A stretch of DNA of 42,095 nucleotides from Synergistaceae bacterium (GTDB taxonomy: Bacteria; Synergistota; Synergistia; Synergistales; Aminobacteriaceae): the NCBI GenBank assembly GCA_017446055.1, contig JAFSRQ010000011.1, positions 1-42,095 on the forward strand. Reading direction: 5' to 3'. The position numbers and the translations under genes were made by a program. Below the pieces are notes generated by a model. That model worked only from the letters and a program-made list of their open reading frames with translations, was not told the origin of the DNA and ran no database searches. This document shows positions 13,495-22,369 of this stretch, piece after piece; position 1 is the first letter of the stretch, and every line of letters starts with the position of its first letter.

Positions 13495-14658
13495 ATGGCT
13501 GGCATGACACTTACTGACGCGGGGAGAAACCTCCTCGCTAAGGCTTTATCCGGTAAAACTCTCACCTTCACAAAAGCCGCCACTGGCAACGGCGACCTAG
13601 GTTCACGCAATCCCTACACAATAACCGCTCTCGTCTCAAAAAAACTAGACCTCCCAGTCACAGCTATGAGAGTCTCTGCTACTGGAACTGCCGAAATCAC
13701 CGTTGAAGTCACAAACGAAAACATCACAAGCGGCTTCTTCATGAAAGAATACGGACTGTTCGCTAAGACTTCAGACTCATCATCCGAAATGCTTTACGCC
13801 TACTGTAACAAGGGAAACGAGTCAGGCTACCTTGAGGCTTTTGACGGAACTAACCCGGTTCACTTCACGCTCTCACTAATCACGGTCATTGATACAGCAC
13901 AGAACATCACAGCTAATATCACCGTCAGCAATTCCTACGTTACAGCCACTAGCCTTGACGCCAAACTTGAAGCACTATTCGCCGCAAAAGATACACCGGC
14001 AGGCTTCTTCGCATTCAAGGCTAATGACACGCACAGACTCCGCCCGTTATCCCTCGATGACACAAGAAACGCTCTCACAGGGATTAGTGATATTCCGTCT
14101 CTGGTTGACAGGGTGAAGTCCCTCGAAGATGCTATTGCGTCATTGTCGCTGGCTCTCAACGTTCAGGAAATCTCACCAGGTGCTTCACGCTTCATGGCCG
14201 AGGATTTCATTGACCCTGATACTGTCGACCTGTACACAGCTCAAGTTACTTCCATAGTAGCAGGCGACGACTCTATCGACTGCACACCCATTAACGGACT
14301 CATTCCGGGAGCGGTCTACACTGTTACAGACGGCTCTAACTCTGAGAATGTACAGGTGGAATCGGTCAACCTTGAGAACGGCATCATGAGAGTGATACTT
14401 TACGGCACGGTCAAGAACACATACACTCTGGGAAACTGCCGGCTCATTCGCTCAACTGCTGACATCAGCGGAGGCTCTGCTTACGGCTCGGCGGTTCAGC
14501 GCAGGCTCTCATGGATTCCGGGCATCACTTGGACGGGACGGTCGGCTTCTCAGTCTTTCACCGTCTCACTGGACTCATCAGTTGCGGCGGCTGGAAGCTT
14601 CTACCTGTCTGGCAACGCTTCTCTAAGCTCGGCAGGCTCGGTTACTTTAGGAGGCTAA
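13495..14658 (+). CDS. Tail fibre protein with tail-collar N-terminal domain
   Basis: The 387-residue protein opens with the tail-collar fibre domain signature (MTLTDAGRNLLAKALSGKTL, then FTKAATGNGDLGSRNPY). FFMKEYGLFAKT lies near residue 78 and VHFTLSLITVIDTAQNITAN near 122. This domain attaches fibres to the baseplate. A short predicted coil (SLVDRVKSLEDAIASLSLAL) follows at about 202-222. The C-terminal 150 residues are beta-rich with serine/glycine-rich repeats (SLDSSVAAAGSFYLSGNASL). GAAAAGGG lies upstream of the ATG. The host-binding tip may lie on this protein or the next one. Confidence 0.85.
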   Translation: MAGMTLTDAGRNLLAKALSGKTLTFTKAATGNGDLGSRNPYTITALVSKKLDLPVTAMRVSATGTAEITVEVTNENITSGFFMKEYGLFAKTSDSSSEMLYAYCNKGNESGYLEAFDGTNPVHFTLSLITVIDTAQNITANITVSNSYVTATSLDAKLEALFAAKDTPAGFFAFKANDTHRLRPLSLDDTRNALTGISDIPSLVDRVKSLEDAIASLSLALNVQEISPGASRFMAEDFIDPDTVDLYTAQVTSIVAGDDSIDCTPINGLIPGAVYTVTDGSNSENVQVESVNLENGIMRVILYGTVKNTYTLGNCRLIRSTADISGGSAYGSAVQRRLSWIPGITWTGRSASQSFTVSLDSSVAAAGSFYLSGNASLSSAGSVTLGG

Positions 14659-14659
14659 T

Positions 14660-16126
14660 ATGTATACTCGCAGGAATTTTCCGGGCATTTTGTCCCTGTT
14701 ACACTTCGACTTTCCTCACTACAACGCGGATAACTCTGCCCTTAAGGACGAAGCTTCACAAGAAACTTGGTCGAGACACGGTAACATCATGACCGCTAGC
14801 AAATATTCCCCCGCTGATTACACTGACAGCAACACGCCCAAATTCGGCTACAGGTGTTTATACTCGCAGTCGTCAACAGACTATGTTACAGCGTCAAACT
14901 CTCACGGCACATTCGACATCAATTCATCTGGACCGTACACCTTCGAGGTATTCATTCAGCCTAAAGACTCGTCAGCAGGTAACATAATCTCATTCGTCAG
15001 CGGTAACTCAGACGTTCTCACACTCTCCATCACTACATCACGTACCTTCAAGATTACATGCTCGGCTTGGTCTCTGTCTTTGACCGGGACAGTTACAGCA
15101 GGATTATCTACTTGGGTACATGTCAGAGCGGTGATTAATGCGGGTGATATATTCCTCTACGTGAACAATGTGCAGGACGCTCATACTACTATCACATCGG
15201 GATTGTCCCTCAAAGTTACGGCTATTAGGGTGGGAGGCTCTCATGCTTTCCTTGATGAGTTCTGCTTCATGAACAAGGCCGCTTCTGCTTCGGTTACTGT
15301 TCCGTATCAGGGAACTCTCGACATCACTAAGGCAGGGGGATTCGGCTCGGGCAGAGATGGCACGGTCAATGTCGACTCGGCTTCTACTGTCTCCGTCAAC
15401 ATGTTTGGCAAAGTCTCTAAGGCTGACGGTCTAGCTTTCACCGCTAACTGGGAAACTTCTACACTCTGCTCATCAATCAAAGCTGGCGATGAAGTCATGT
15501 TCTTAGTCTTCCACAAAGGCAATTCATCACCTGATGACTTAATCGGACGTTTCGCTTTCAGGAATATTACGGGCGTATCTGGTAACTCTTTCACCGTCGA
15601 CAAATCTGTTACTGAAGAGTTCGACATGTCAGACGCTTTCAGCAAGTGCTACGTTTACGCCTACAAGATACCGCACTTCTCATCGTTCACGTTCACAGGC
15701 ACATTGCTATCATCCGGCCATGTTACAGCATTTCGTTGCACGGGTGACGTACACTGGAACGGCCAATGCGGCGACTATCGCCCCATATCCCTTGAGGCTT
15801 ACAGGGGAAGTCACCAGATGTGCCACTCTGACATACCAGACAGAATGACTCCAACTCACAACATACTGGTCTTCTGCGGGGGGACTTTCACTGCTCCGTC
15901 AACCGCTAGTATAGGCTCGGTAGGTACGGCAGCTGGTCAGGCTTCACCAGGCTATGGCGGCAAGCGGGGCGATGAATCCGTCATGATTGGCACTCATTCA
16001 GCTAACAGAGGGGCTAACATTCTCATTGCGGCGCGGAAACTGGCTATTGACTCGGCGGCTCTCGATTATGGCGGATGGTCTTACGGCTATTCAGGCTGCT
16101 GCTACTTAGCGGGGGAGCTGGTTTAA
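14660..16126 (+). CDS. Putative receptor-binding tail protein with LamG-like domain
   Basis: The 488-residue protein starts one base after the fibre stop, with AGGAGGCTAAT inside that gene. Residues about 10-210 look like a concanavalin A/LamG-like sandwich: an LSLLHFDFPHYNAD start, YTFEVFIQPKDSSAGNIISF, STWVHVRAVINAGDIFLYVN, IRVGGSHAFLDEFCFMNKA. That fold is common in phage proteins that bind surface sugars. The C-terminal 280 residues are less clear, with cysteines (FRCTGDVHWNGQCGDY, GYSGCCYLAGEL) and a glycine-rich end. Its TAA overlaps the following 27-codon gene as TAATG. Confidence 0.7.
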   Translation: MYTRRNFPGILSLLHFDFPHYNADNSALKDEASQETWSRHGNIMTASKYSPADYTDSNTPKFGYRCLYSQSSTDYVTASNSHGTFDINSSGPYTFEVFIQPKDSSAGNIISFVSGNSDVLTLSITTSRTFKITCSAWSLSLTGTVTAGLSTWVHVRAVINAGDIFLYVNNVQDAHTTITSGLSLKVTAIRVGGSHAFLDEFCFMNKAASASVTVPYQGTLDITKAGGFGSGRDGTVNVDSASTVSVNMFGKVSKADGLAFTANWETSTLCSSIKAGDEVMFLVFHKGNSSPDDLIGRFAFRNITGVSGNSFTVDKSVTEEFDMSDAFSKCYVYAYKIPHFSSFTFTGTLLSSGHVTAFRCTGDVHWNGQCGDYRPISLEAYRGSHQMCHSDIPDRMTPTHNILVFCGGTFTAPSTASIGSVGTAAGQASPGYGGKRGDESVMIGTHSANRGANILIAARKLAIDSAALDYGGWSYGYSGCCYLAGELV

Positions 16127-16209
16127 TGGACTGGCTTTTCGCTCTCGATATCGCTGTGTTCTTCATCACTATTGCTATAGTTCTCTCAGAGGAGGACCAT
16201 GATTTATGA
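16126..16209 (+). CDS. 27-residue membrane peptide between two tail genes
   Basis: The ATG at 16126 shares a base with the preceding stop (TAATG). The stop at 16207-16209 overlaps the next ATG (ATGA), so the 27-codon frame is coupled at both ends. The product begins MDWLFALDIAVFFITIAIVL and ends SEEDHDL: one transmembrane helix with an acidic tail. Its last codons contain GAGGAGGACC, the ribosome binding site of the next gene. It may only serve coupling, or be a genuine small membrane peptide. Confidence 0.45.
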   Translation: MDWLFALDIAVFFITIAIVLSEEDHDL

Positions 16210-17660
16210 GCAACATATCTAGTCAGAACAACCTCATATACACACTCGACAACATTTCATCGACATCTTACGGACTAGTCATTTCCCGCGAGAACACCGG
16301 GCTTGACTGCCGTAACGCTAACTCGGTAACAACTTTCTCCATCACATACACTCAGCCGTCAGGTACGGATATCCGCTTTGCTTTTGCTGACGGGGATAAC
16401 TGGTTCACACTCTCTACTGCGGGCGCGGCTGTTACTCTGTGCACGGGTACACCATCATATGACATCGTAGCCTCAAAGGGTAACACGGTGGCTCAACTCA
16501 AAGCATTAACCAAGACACCAGCATTCGCCGGAAAGTTAATCCGTGTAGCTATAGCTGTATCGTCAACAACTGAAGGCTCAAAGCCTTACGTCAAGCTCTC
16601 GGTAAACGCTTCATCCTCATCACAGCAGAACTCCTACACCGCATATTCTCCTGTCTTTGACCTGGGCAATTCCGCCTTAGTCTCATCTATACCGTTCAGC
16701 AAGGTTACGGCCTCTAATGGGACGGTTGACCTACTCGCTAAAGTCTACCGTGATGATGACTCCGAATCTGACTGGCTGCCTGTCAGCAACATTAACGGCT
16801 CACGTGCTCAAGCGGTGCAGTTACGGTGTACATACTATGCTCCGACTATAGGCACGTCATCAGCCAGCCTCTCACAGGCCGATATCCTCTACTACAACAG
16901 CAATTACGCCGCAGCTTCCGGGACAGGCCGCATATATTCCGTCACCGAAGACTGGTACACTCCCATCAAGCACGCCAGAGTCAACATCAATCACTCTCCT
17001 CTCAGCCAGTCAACCATGAAGGTCTATGTCGCATTCAGGGCTTCACCGTCATACACAGTCTCAGAATCACTCGGCACAGCTCCAAGCGGCAAAAAAACAT
17101 ACCAGCTTGCTCACACTAACGGCATACAGTACGACTCGTTCAGACTATATGCTGACAGTCAGAGAATATATTCAGGCTTCGAGCTTAATTGCCAGTCTGG
17201 ACGCGTTACTCTCACAGCTCCAGAAGGCTGCATCATCACTTGCGACTATGCTTACGGCTGGGACAAAGAGACGTGGCACGAAATGACTCTTGACTCTCGA
17301 TATGCCCTCCCGGATTACACCATGAGTGAGTATTTTTACACCGATTCTGACAATAAATACTCAGCTGCAGCATTCATGATTGAGATTGCCGGGACTAGTG
17401 GCACAATAAGCAATGAGACTCTCGGAACTGCTACAGGTCATATGCAGACGGCCATGATGAAGCGCAGAGCCTCTCAGATATCCTCCATGCAGTATTATGA
17501 TTCCTCATGGAAGACTCTCGATAGAAGCAATTACTCCCTCATGGAGGATTTGAGACTGGTACGTTTCGCCGCCCCTTCTGGAAAATCTGTCAGAGTATCT
17601 TATGATTGGGCGTCTGAACCCGTGCAGGTCTTCAAGGTTACAGCAGTCTTCAACAACTAA
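16206..17660 (+). CDS. Large tail/fibre-associated protein, beta-rich, unknown family
   Basis: The 484-residue protein is rich in S, T, Y and N and probably mostly beta strand. It contains NTTFSITYTQPSGTDIRF-like and FTLSTAGAAVTLCTGTPSYD strands, VSSIPFSKVTASNGTVDLL near 157-175, and a C-terminal LMEDLRLVRFAAPSGKSVRV to VFKVTAVFNN end. I recognise no named domain. GAGGAGG 9 nt upstream supports the ATG at 16206, and position among fibre genes suggests a baseplate-distal or fibre role. Codon use does not obviously differ from its neighbours. Confidence 0.65.
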   Translation: MSNISSQNNLIYTLDNISSTSYGLVISRENTGLDCRNANSVTTFSITYTQPSGTDIRFAFADGDNWFTLSTAGAAVTLCTGTPSYDIVASKGNTVAQLKALTKTPAFAGKLIRVAIAVSSTTEGSKPYVKLSVNASSSSQQNSYTAYSPVFDLGNSALVSSIPFSKVTASNGTVDLLAKVYRDDDSESDWLPVSNINGSRAQAVQLRCTYYAPTIGTSSASLSQADILYYNSNYAAASGTGRIYSVTEDWYTPIKHARVNINHSPLSQSTMKVYVAFRASPSYTVSESLGTAPSGKKTYQLAHTNGIQYDSFRLYADSQRIYSGFELNCQSGRVTLTAPEGCIITCDYAYGWDKETWHEMTLDSRYALPDYTMSEYFYTDSDNKYSAAAFMIEIAGTSGTISNETLGTATGHMQTAMMKRRASQISSMQYYDSSWKTLDRSNYSLMEDLRLVRFAAPSGKSVRVSYDWASEPVQVFKVTAVFNN

Positions 17661-17680
17661 CAGGAAAGCAGGTGTCACTT

Positions 17681-17734
17681 ATGGGTACTATTCGCAAGCC
17701 TAAGCCAGATGATGAAGGGAATGATGACAAGTGA
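17681..17734 (+). CDS. Possible 17-residue coupling ORF
   Basis: GCAGGTG lies about 8 nt before ATG 17681, which opens a 17-codon frame (MGTIRKPKPDDEGNDDK). Its TGA overlaps the GTG start of the next gene (GTGA), an arrangement that would let ribosomes pass from the small frame to the larger one. The peptide has no hydrophobic segment or motif, so a coupling function is the simplest reading. Confidence 0.35.
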   Translation: MGTIRKPKPDDEGNDDK

Positions 17735-18474
17735 GCAGACCGCTCTTCTCCGTTAAGTATGTCGCTACTGAATCTATGCTCCCCAAGAAACTAGAAAGAG
17801 GACGCGCATATTTTGTTGCTGACGAACAGATTATCATCGTTGATATGGGTGACGGAAGAGGCCCGGTCAGATATGGCGACAAACCGGGTCCTCAAGGCAT
17901 GGCTGGTGAACCTATCCCTCAGTTGCAGGACCAGATTAACGACCTCGCTTCGGCCTCCATTCAGACCACCATCAACATACACAACATACGCGCTAAGAAC
18001 AAACAGGAGCTTGACGACCTACAGTCAGCCGTAAACCTCGCTCTACAGTCAGCAAACGACAACGCAGAACGCATTTCCGACGAGTCCGAGAACAGCGCAA
18101 AGTCCATCATCAACATACTAGCCATAATTCATGACAAGTTCGCCGCATACGATGACGCTATCAACATCCTAGCTAAAGCTGTCAGCAACCTTTACCCCTA
18201 TGAGCACGGCGCCTCGGCTGGTGACCCGGTCATACCCATTGCTACAGGCGAAATCATCACATCTGGTGATACTACTTACATTGTCGACTCGGCTGTTGTT
18301 GACGGCGATACGGGAACGGTAATTCTCACTCTATACGACTCGGTCTCTAAGCCTAAGATTACAGAAGTGCAGGAAGGTGATACGGTGTCTTTTGACGGCG
18401 GAAAGTTCACGGTTAATTCGGTTGACAGAAGCGGTGATACTGGTATCATTACCATTACGCTATATCAGGAATAA
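17731..18474 (+). CDS. Putative fibre/baseplate-distal structural protein
   Basis: The 247-residue protein begins with a short phage-type domain (LFSVKYVATESMLPKKLERG, AYFVADEQIIIVDMGDGRGP). A mini collagen-like stretch (GPQGMAGEP) follows, then a long helical or coiled-coil region from about residue 70 to 155 (ELDDLQSAVNLALQSANDNA). It ends with two related beta motifs (TSGDTTYIVDSAVVDGDTGT and SFDGGKFTVNSVDRSGDTGI). Such modular trimeric layouts are typical of phage fibres. The start is GTG at 17731, coupled to the small frame before it. It is the last gene of the tail operon; a hairpin follows 66 bases later. Confidence 0.6.
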   Translation: MSRPLFSVKYVATESMLPKKLERGRAYFVADEQIIIVDMGDGRGPVRYGDKPGPQGMAGEPIPQLQDQINDLASASIQTTINIHNIRAKNKQELDDLQSAVNLALQSANDNAERISDESENSAKSIINILAIIHDKFAAYDDAINILAKAVSNLYPYEHGASAGDPVIPIATGEIITSGDTTYIVDSAVVDGDTGTVILTLYDSVSKPKITEVQEGDTVSFDGGKFTVNSVDRSGDTGIITITLYQE

Positions 18475-18539
18475 GGCCACAGCTAGAACAATTACACCTC
18501 ACTTCAGAACATGCATAAACTATTTCAATTACCCCCCGG

Positions 18540-18579
18540 CGAAGTCCCCGACACTTTACCGGGGGGACTTCGTATCTTT
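18540..18579 (+). terminator. Hairpin ending the tail operon
   Basis: Perfect 10-bp arms CGAAGTCCCC (18540-18549) and GGGGACTTCG (18563-18572) enclose a 13-nt loop and are followed by TATCTTT. The T-run is interrupted, so termination may be partial. It lies 65 bases past the last tail gene. Confidence 0.65.
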
Positions 18580-18581
18580 GT

Positions 18582-18682
18582 GCAGATGTGCAGATGTTGT
18601 GCAGATGTATGCAGATGTATCTGCACAATTTTTCCCCAGTCATAGCAAGACTTTATACCCTCTTGTGCAGATGGTGCAGATG
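18582..18682. repeat. Iteron-like GCAGATG direct repeats
   Basis: Six direct copies of GCAGATG begin at 18582, 18590, 18601, 18611, 18667 and 18676, most within the longer word TGTGCAGATG. An inverted partial copy (ATCTGCACA) starts at about 18619. The first four are spaced 8, 11 and 10 bp, close to one helical turn, as in iterons or multi-site operators. They lie in the 329-bp gap where the tail operon and the replication operon converge. No open frame of note occupies this gap. Confidence 0.7.
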
Positions 18683-18738
18683 ATTCGCACTCCTCTGTAT
18701 GAAAAATTAATCCGTCTGAATATTTCCCGTAAACATAA

Positions 18739-18782
18739 CAATTCCCCCTCTCACAGTCTTTCAACCGCAAAAGGGGGAATTG
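18739..18782. terminator. 11-bp inverted repeat between convergent operons
   Basis: Arms CAATTCCCCCT (18739-18749) and AGGGGGAATTG (18772-18782) are perfect complements around a 22-nt loop. It sits just beyond the 3' end of the leftward replication operon (18804). Neither side has a good T-run, so it could be a bidirectional terminator-like hairpin, an RNA-stability element or a protein-binding site. Confidence 0.4.
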
Positions 18783-18803
18783 AAACCTGTTATTCTCTAT
18801 AAC

Positions 18804-19322
18804 TCACTCGTTCATCTGTACAAATTCTACCACAGCCTGAGCGATTACGTCATCCTCTCGCCACATGTCAACAAGCATATCCTCCGCTGGCCATCTCTCT
18901 AGCTCATCATCAGGGTGCTTCTCGTAGTAGTCCTTCGTGAAGCGCAAGATTCCCTCCGTCGTTGCATTAGGATGAAGCCTCGCGTACTCTGCTATCTCAG
19001 CAGGAATTTCACGGTACTCATCATCCGGCTGCATAGCATAGTAGTACCTGATTGCGTCCTTCAACGTATGAGGCTGTCCGGCCTTGTACAGCGCATACAT
19101 TATCGCCTCCCACTTACGGCAGACATAACCCTTGAAGCCCGTCCCGAAATCTGTCGACTTCACACGCCTTCCGTCATTATCCGTCCACCTGTCATAATAT
19201 CCCGGCCACCTGCACCAGTCTCCACCCTCATCAACATTACCAGGCACTATACCTTCACGCTTGAGGTAGTTCCATTCACACCAGCACTTACGATTCTGCT
19301 CTTCCGTCAGCTTTATTGTCAT
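18804..19322 (-). CDS. Phage protein of unknown function after primase-helicase
   Basis: This 172-residue acidic protein is rich in tryptophan and tyrosine (NRKCWCEWNYLKREG, WCRWPGYYDRW). A central segment (EAIMYALYKAGQPHTLKDAI) and an acidic C-terminus (WREDDVIAQAVVEFVQ) follow. I recognise no family. Its ATG overlaps the stop of the primase-helicase gene as ATGA, so it is the last gene of the leftward replication operon and is probably made with it. A replication accessory role is inferred only from this coupling. Confidence 0.6.
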   Translation of the reverse strand: MTIKLTEEQNRKCWCEWNYLKREGIVPGNVDEGGDWCRWPGYYDRWTDNDGRRVKSTDFGTGFKGYVCRKWEAIMYALYKAGQPHTLKDAIRYYYAMQPDDEYREIPAEIAEYARLHPNATTEGILRFTKDYYEKHPDDELERWPAEDMLVDMWREDDVIAQAVVEFVQMNE

Positions 19323-21754
19323 AGCGTATCATCTCCTACTGTTGCGTCTGTTGGGTTGACGGGTGAAGGCTTCATGATGTAGTGTGAGCCTCCTGACCGG
19401 GAATATTCCGCTTGGGGCATTATCTGTTTCATCAGGTCGCGTAATACACGGCTGAAGTTGGGCTTGCTCATCACTCCTACATTGCCATCCTTCGCCCACG
19501 TCTCATAGAGCTTGTACAGTTCAGACGTAAAATATTTCCCCTGCATCCGTGTCATCTTCTCCAGTATGAAGCCTGCCAACGGATTCGCCTGCACTAGAAA
19601 ATCCTCCCTCAGTTGCGACTCTTCTGACGTCCGCACAAATCCATTCGACCGCCTAAGGTCTATGCTTCCCGCTATCATCCAGTTCAATATCCCGGCTGCC
19701 TCATCACGCAGTCTCATTCGCAGCCCGGTATCCTTGTCCGACGCTGTGAATGTACGCGAGAACTCCATTATCTTTAGCCGCCTCATGAACGCATACGTCG
19801 TATCCTTACTCGCCATGAACGTATTGCATGAGCACCACAGCTTACACCGGGGCACAAACGCTACTGCATCCACTCCCTTATGCGCCGCCATTATCGTCTC
19901 CCCGGATATTACCTTCTTGATTGCCGACTCAGACGCTTTAAGGTCTACATTCGTCTCCGTGCAGAAATTCACCAGTGAGTTCCGTAACGCCATAGGTGCA
20001 AAGTTATCACCCATCTTCGACAGGTCTACCTCACTGCAATTCCGGGGATCTAGTACATACCGTAACGTCTCGATGATTACGCTCTTTCCGTTACTGCCTG
20101 AACCTTTCAGGATAAATGCTGTCTCAAGCCTATTGTCCGGCCAAAATATATATCCCGCCATCTGCTGTAACAGCCTCATCTTGTCCTCGCGACCCTCGGT
20201 TATCTCACCTAGCACTCGCAGCCACGTATCACATCTCGCGTCCGGGTCATAGCACCTCGTCAGCTGTATACTCGACATGTAGCTGGGACTGTGGCCGCCG
20301 AATGTCATCGTCTCCATATCAAGCACTCCGTTACTGAAGTTGATTACGTTCTGCGTGTTGTACTGGCCATCGTTCCACCTCTTTGCGGCTACATGCCTCA
20401 TCAGGCTTATCATGCGTCCACTCACTGCATAGTTGCCGAGTACATCAGCCGCATATCCCTGCACAGCCACTCCCGGCTTCACGTTCCACACTCCATGCTC
20501 ATATTCATAGTAGCCATCGTTCACCATGTACAGAATGTTATGCGCTTTCAGTATCTCTGCGGCTATGTCTGACTCTAACGGGGGCTTCTTCGCTATCTTG
20601 ACGCATTCCTTCACGAAATCTTCCGGAAGTTTCACCCTCTTTGCGAACATCGTTATTGTCGCCGTGTCCAAGTAACGACCGATACGCTTCATGAACGCAA
20701 GAAACTCCTTATCGCGTTCCTCCGTGAAACTTGCCGCCAAATCTGTCATGCCGTCAGACGCATTCATCACTAGCTGTGCCAAATCGCCCCCCAATGTGTA
20801 GTAATCGCTCACATCCTTTATCGCCGTATTCCCGTACATGTGCTGTACATGCCCGCACACAAACGGTATCCCACTCTCAAACAAGAACTGTGCCATAAAC
20901 CGCTGAAATGATATTCCGGGTCCGTCATTGTCGAAGCAGATAAACACCTTCTTGTACCCTTTGCAGATACTCTTCACTATCGGCAGCAATTTCCCCGCAA
21001 AACGTCCGCCTATGGGTGATAGTACATGCCACCGTTCCTGCTCAAAGCTCATCGCGTCAAACTGACCTTCCAGTATGCACAGGTACTCATCCTTCACCGG
21101 GTCATCGCACCAGTCATGACGGAGTGTGTGCAATCCCCACATAGTATTTTCGCTGTACTCATTCTTTCCCGTCCACATCTTTTTGTACTTGCTGACTCCG
21201 CTTGATTTGTCCTTCCACTTACCCGAACAATCACGCCCAGCATAGTAGACGACCTGCCCGTTATCCCAATAGGGAATGATGATACGGTCATAAAAGCCTG
21301 ACTTAGGGTCGCCGCAATAACCCATCTGCAAGCGGTCAATAGTCTCATCAGTAATCCTGCGCTCATGAAGATATTCCCTGTCCTGCGGGCGAAGTGCCTT
21401 GTGCCACCGTCCGATTAAACGGGTCAACGCTTCTGCATGCTGAGTGTACGATGATGCCTTGACCCCTCCGTAGAACTCCTGCCCTAACTCACGGAATGCT
21501 TCTCCCCGGTCACCGTTATGCATTATCTCAGCGCACAGGGCTATAACGTCTCCGCCTTTGGTCTGGCTGAAGTCGTACCACCAATCCTCATGAACGATGA
21601 ATGCGTCGGCCCGGTCAGTGCATCTCGTAGGCAGGGGACTTACGCAGCGGTCTCCATCATGGTATACTGGGAGGCCAAGAACGTCACGGCAATAGGACAG
21701 GACAGACCACTTTTCGCGTATCATTCTCGCGATGTCATTAGCAGAATTCTTCAT
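19319..21754 (-). CDS. Primase-helicase (TOPRIM plus SF3/D5-like)
   Basis: The 811-residue protein has an N-terminal primase-like part with two cysteines (CVSPLPTRC near 37-45; WYDFSQTKGGDVIALC near 59-74). A TOPRIM domain occupies about 222-290: EGQFDAMSF supplies the acidic residue and CFDNDGPG the DxD-type motif. A D5/SF3 helicase follows, with Walker A KGSGSNGKS near 550, a Walker B-like VNFCTETN region and sensor CSCNTFMASKD. It would synthesise primers and unwind DNA at the phage origin. The first zinc-finger half is incomplete compared with CHC2 primases. AAAGGAG lies 12-18 nt upstream of the ATG. It is coupled to the next gene and preceded by an SSB-like gene. Confidence 0.9.
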   Translation of the reverse strand: MKNSANDIARMIREKWSVLSYCRDVLGLPVYHDGDRCVSPLPTRCTDRADAFIVHEDWWYDFSQTKGGDVIALCAEIMHNGDRGEAFRELGQEFYGGVKASSYTQHAEALTRLIGRWHKALRPQDREYLHERRITDETIDRLQMGYCGDPKSGFYDRIIIPYWDNGQVVYYAGRDCSGKWKDKSSGVSKYKKMWTGKNEYSENTMWGLHTLRHDWCDDPVKDEYLCILEGQFDAMSFEQERWHVLSPIGGRFAGKLLPIVKSICKGYKKVFICFDNDGPGISFQRFMAQFLFESGIPFVCGHVQHMYGNTAIKDVSDYYTLGGDLAQLVMNASDGMTDLAASFTEERDKEFLAFMKRIGRYLDTATITMFAKRVKLPEDFVKECVKIAKKPPLESDIAAEILKAHNILYMVNDGYYEYEHGVWNVKPGVAVQGYAADVLGNYAVSGRMISLMRHVAAKRWNDGQYNTQNVINFSNGVLDMETMTFGGHSPSYMSSIQLTRCYDPDARCDTWLRVLGEITEGREDKMRLLQQMAGYIFWPDNRLETAFILKGSGSNGKSVIIETLRYVLDPRNCSEVDLSKMGDNFAPMALRNSLVNFCTETNVDLKASESAIKKVISGETIMAAHKGVDAVAFVPRCKLWCSCNTFMASKDTTYAFMRRLKIMEFSRTFTASDKDTGLRMRLRDEAAGILNWMIAGSIDLRRSNGFVRTSEESQLREDFLVQANPLAGFILEKMTRMQGKYFTSELYKLYETWAKDGNVGVMSKPNFSRVLRDLMKQIMPQAEYSRSGGSHYIMKPSPVNPTDATVGDDTL

Positions 21755-21791
21755 ATGTATTACTTGCTCCTTTCATGATTTTGCGCACCCC

Positions 21792-21811
21792 CCCGGCCTT
21801 ATTGCACCGGG
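21792..21811 (-). promoter_or_regulatory. Small hairpin between SSB-like and primase genes
   Basis: Leftward, CCCGG (21811-21807) pairs with CCGGG (21796-21792) around a 10-nt loop and is followed by more G residues instead of a T-run. It lies in the 69-nt gap between the two replication genes and could tune the primase:SSB ratio by RNA processing. Evidence is limited to the short stem. Confidence 0.25.
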
Positions 21812-21823
21812 AGAATACTTGTC

Positions 21824-22369
21824 TCAAAACGTAATCTCGTCAGGGTCAAACGCTTTGAAGTCGTCTGCGAACTGGAAATCTTTAGCCGTCTGCTTTGACC
21901 GGGGCAAATCTTCTTCCGGAACTCCTGCTTCACGGCTGAACTCTTCGAACTCTATCTGCGCTGCATGCTCGGCATCCTTAGCGGCCTTGAACTGTGCAAG
22001 GGCTTTCTTTCCGGCTTCAGGCTTATAGAACTTGGGGCGGGGATAGTCGACACCGTTATATTCCTTGTGAGTAATCTCGATGATGCCAACGGTGTTAACC
22101 CAGTCAAGATAGTCTTCACTGCCTTCTGGGACGCTGAAGCACTCAGCCATTTTCGCAATCCATCCTGCAACCCAAGCCTGAGGAATTGAGTCGTCAACAA
22201 CTATGTTATGGAGTAACGTAGCCTTCACGCCTGAAAGCTGAAGTGTGAACTGCCAGAGGGCTTTACCGTTCTTGCTGACGGCGTCAAAGTTGGCCTTGAT
22301 GATTTTCGCGTAATAGACTCCATCAGGGATTGTGTGATTGTTCATGCTGCTATAAGACCACTTCGGCAT
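21824..22369 (-). CDS. DUF669-type, SSB-like phage replication protein
   Basis: The 181-residue protein starts MPKWSYSSMNNHTIPDGVYY and has an OB-like core (YYAKIIKANFDAVSKNGKAL, WQFTLQLSG). A GIIEITHKEYNGVDYPRPKF strand pair lies near 94-113. The tail is acidic and ends FDPDEITF, recalling the acidic tips (DDDIPF) of single-strand binding proteins. DUF669-like proteins beside phage primases are thought to bind single-stranded DNA. AGGAGAAGAAAAG lies upstream. Its start overlaps the end of the HTH gene by 20 nt. Confidence 0.7.
   Translation of the reverse strand: MPKWSYSSMNNHTIPDGVYYAKIIKANFDAVSKNGKALWQFTLQLSGVKATLLHNIVVDDSIPQAWVAGWIAKMAECFSVPEGSEDYLDWVNTVGIIEITHKEYNGVDYPRPKFYKPEAGKKALAQFKAAKDAEHAAQIEFEEFSREAGVPEEDLPRSKQTAKDFQFADDFKAFDPDEITF

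Noticed and set aside
13495..18474. Diversity-generating retroelement in the fibre genes
   Set aside because: No reverse transcriptase gene, no template/variable repeat pair with A-specific differences, and no C-type lectin-like GFR ending were found in the window.
18756..18786. CRISPR-repeat look-alike ending GGGGGAATTGAAAC
   Set aside because: The end ATTGAAAC is typical of CRISPR repeats, but only one copy is present, there are no regularly spaced repeats or cas genes, and most of it is explained by the 18739-18782 inverted repeat. A vaguely similar GCGGGGAATTGAAGCC at the window start is probably chance.
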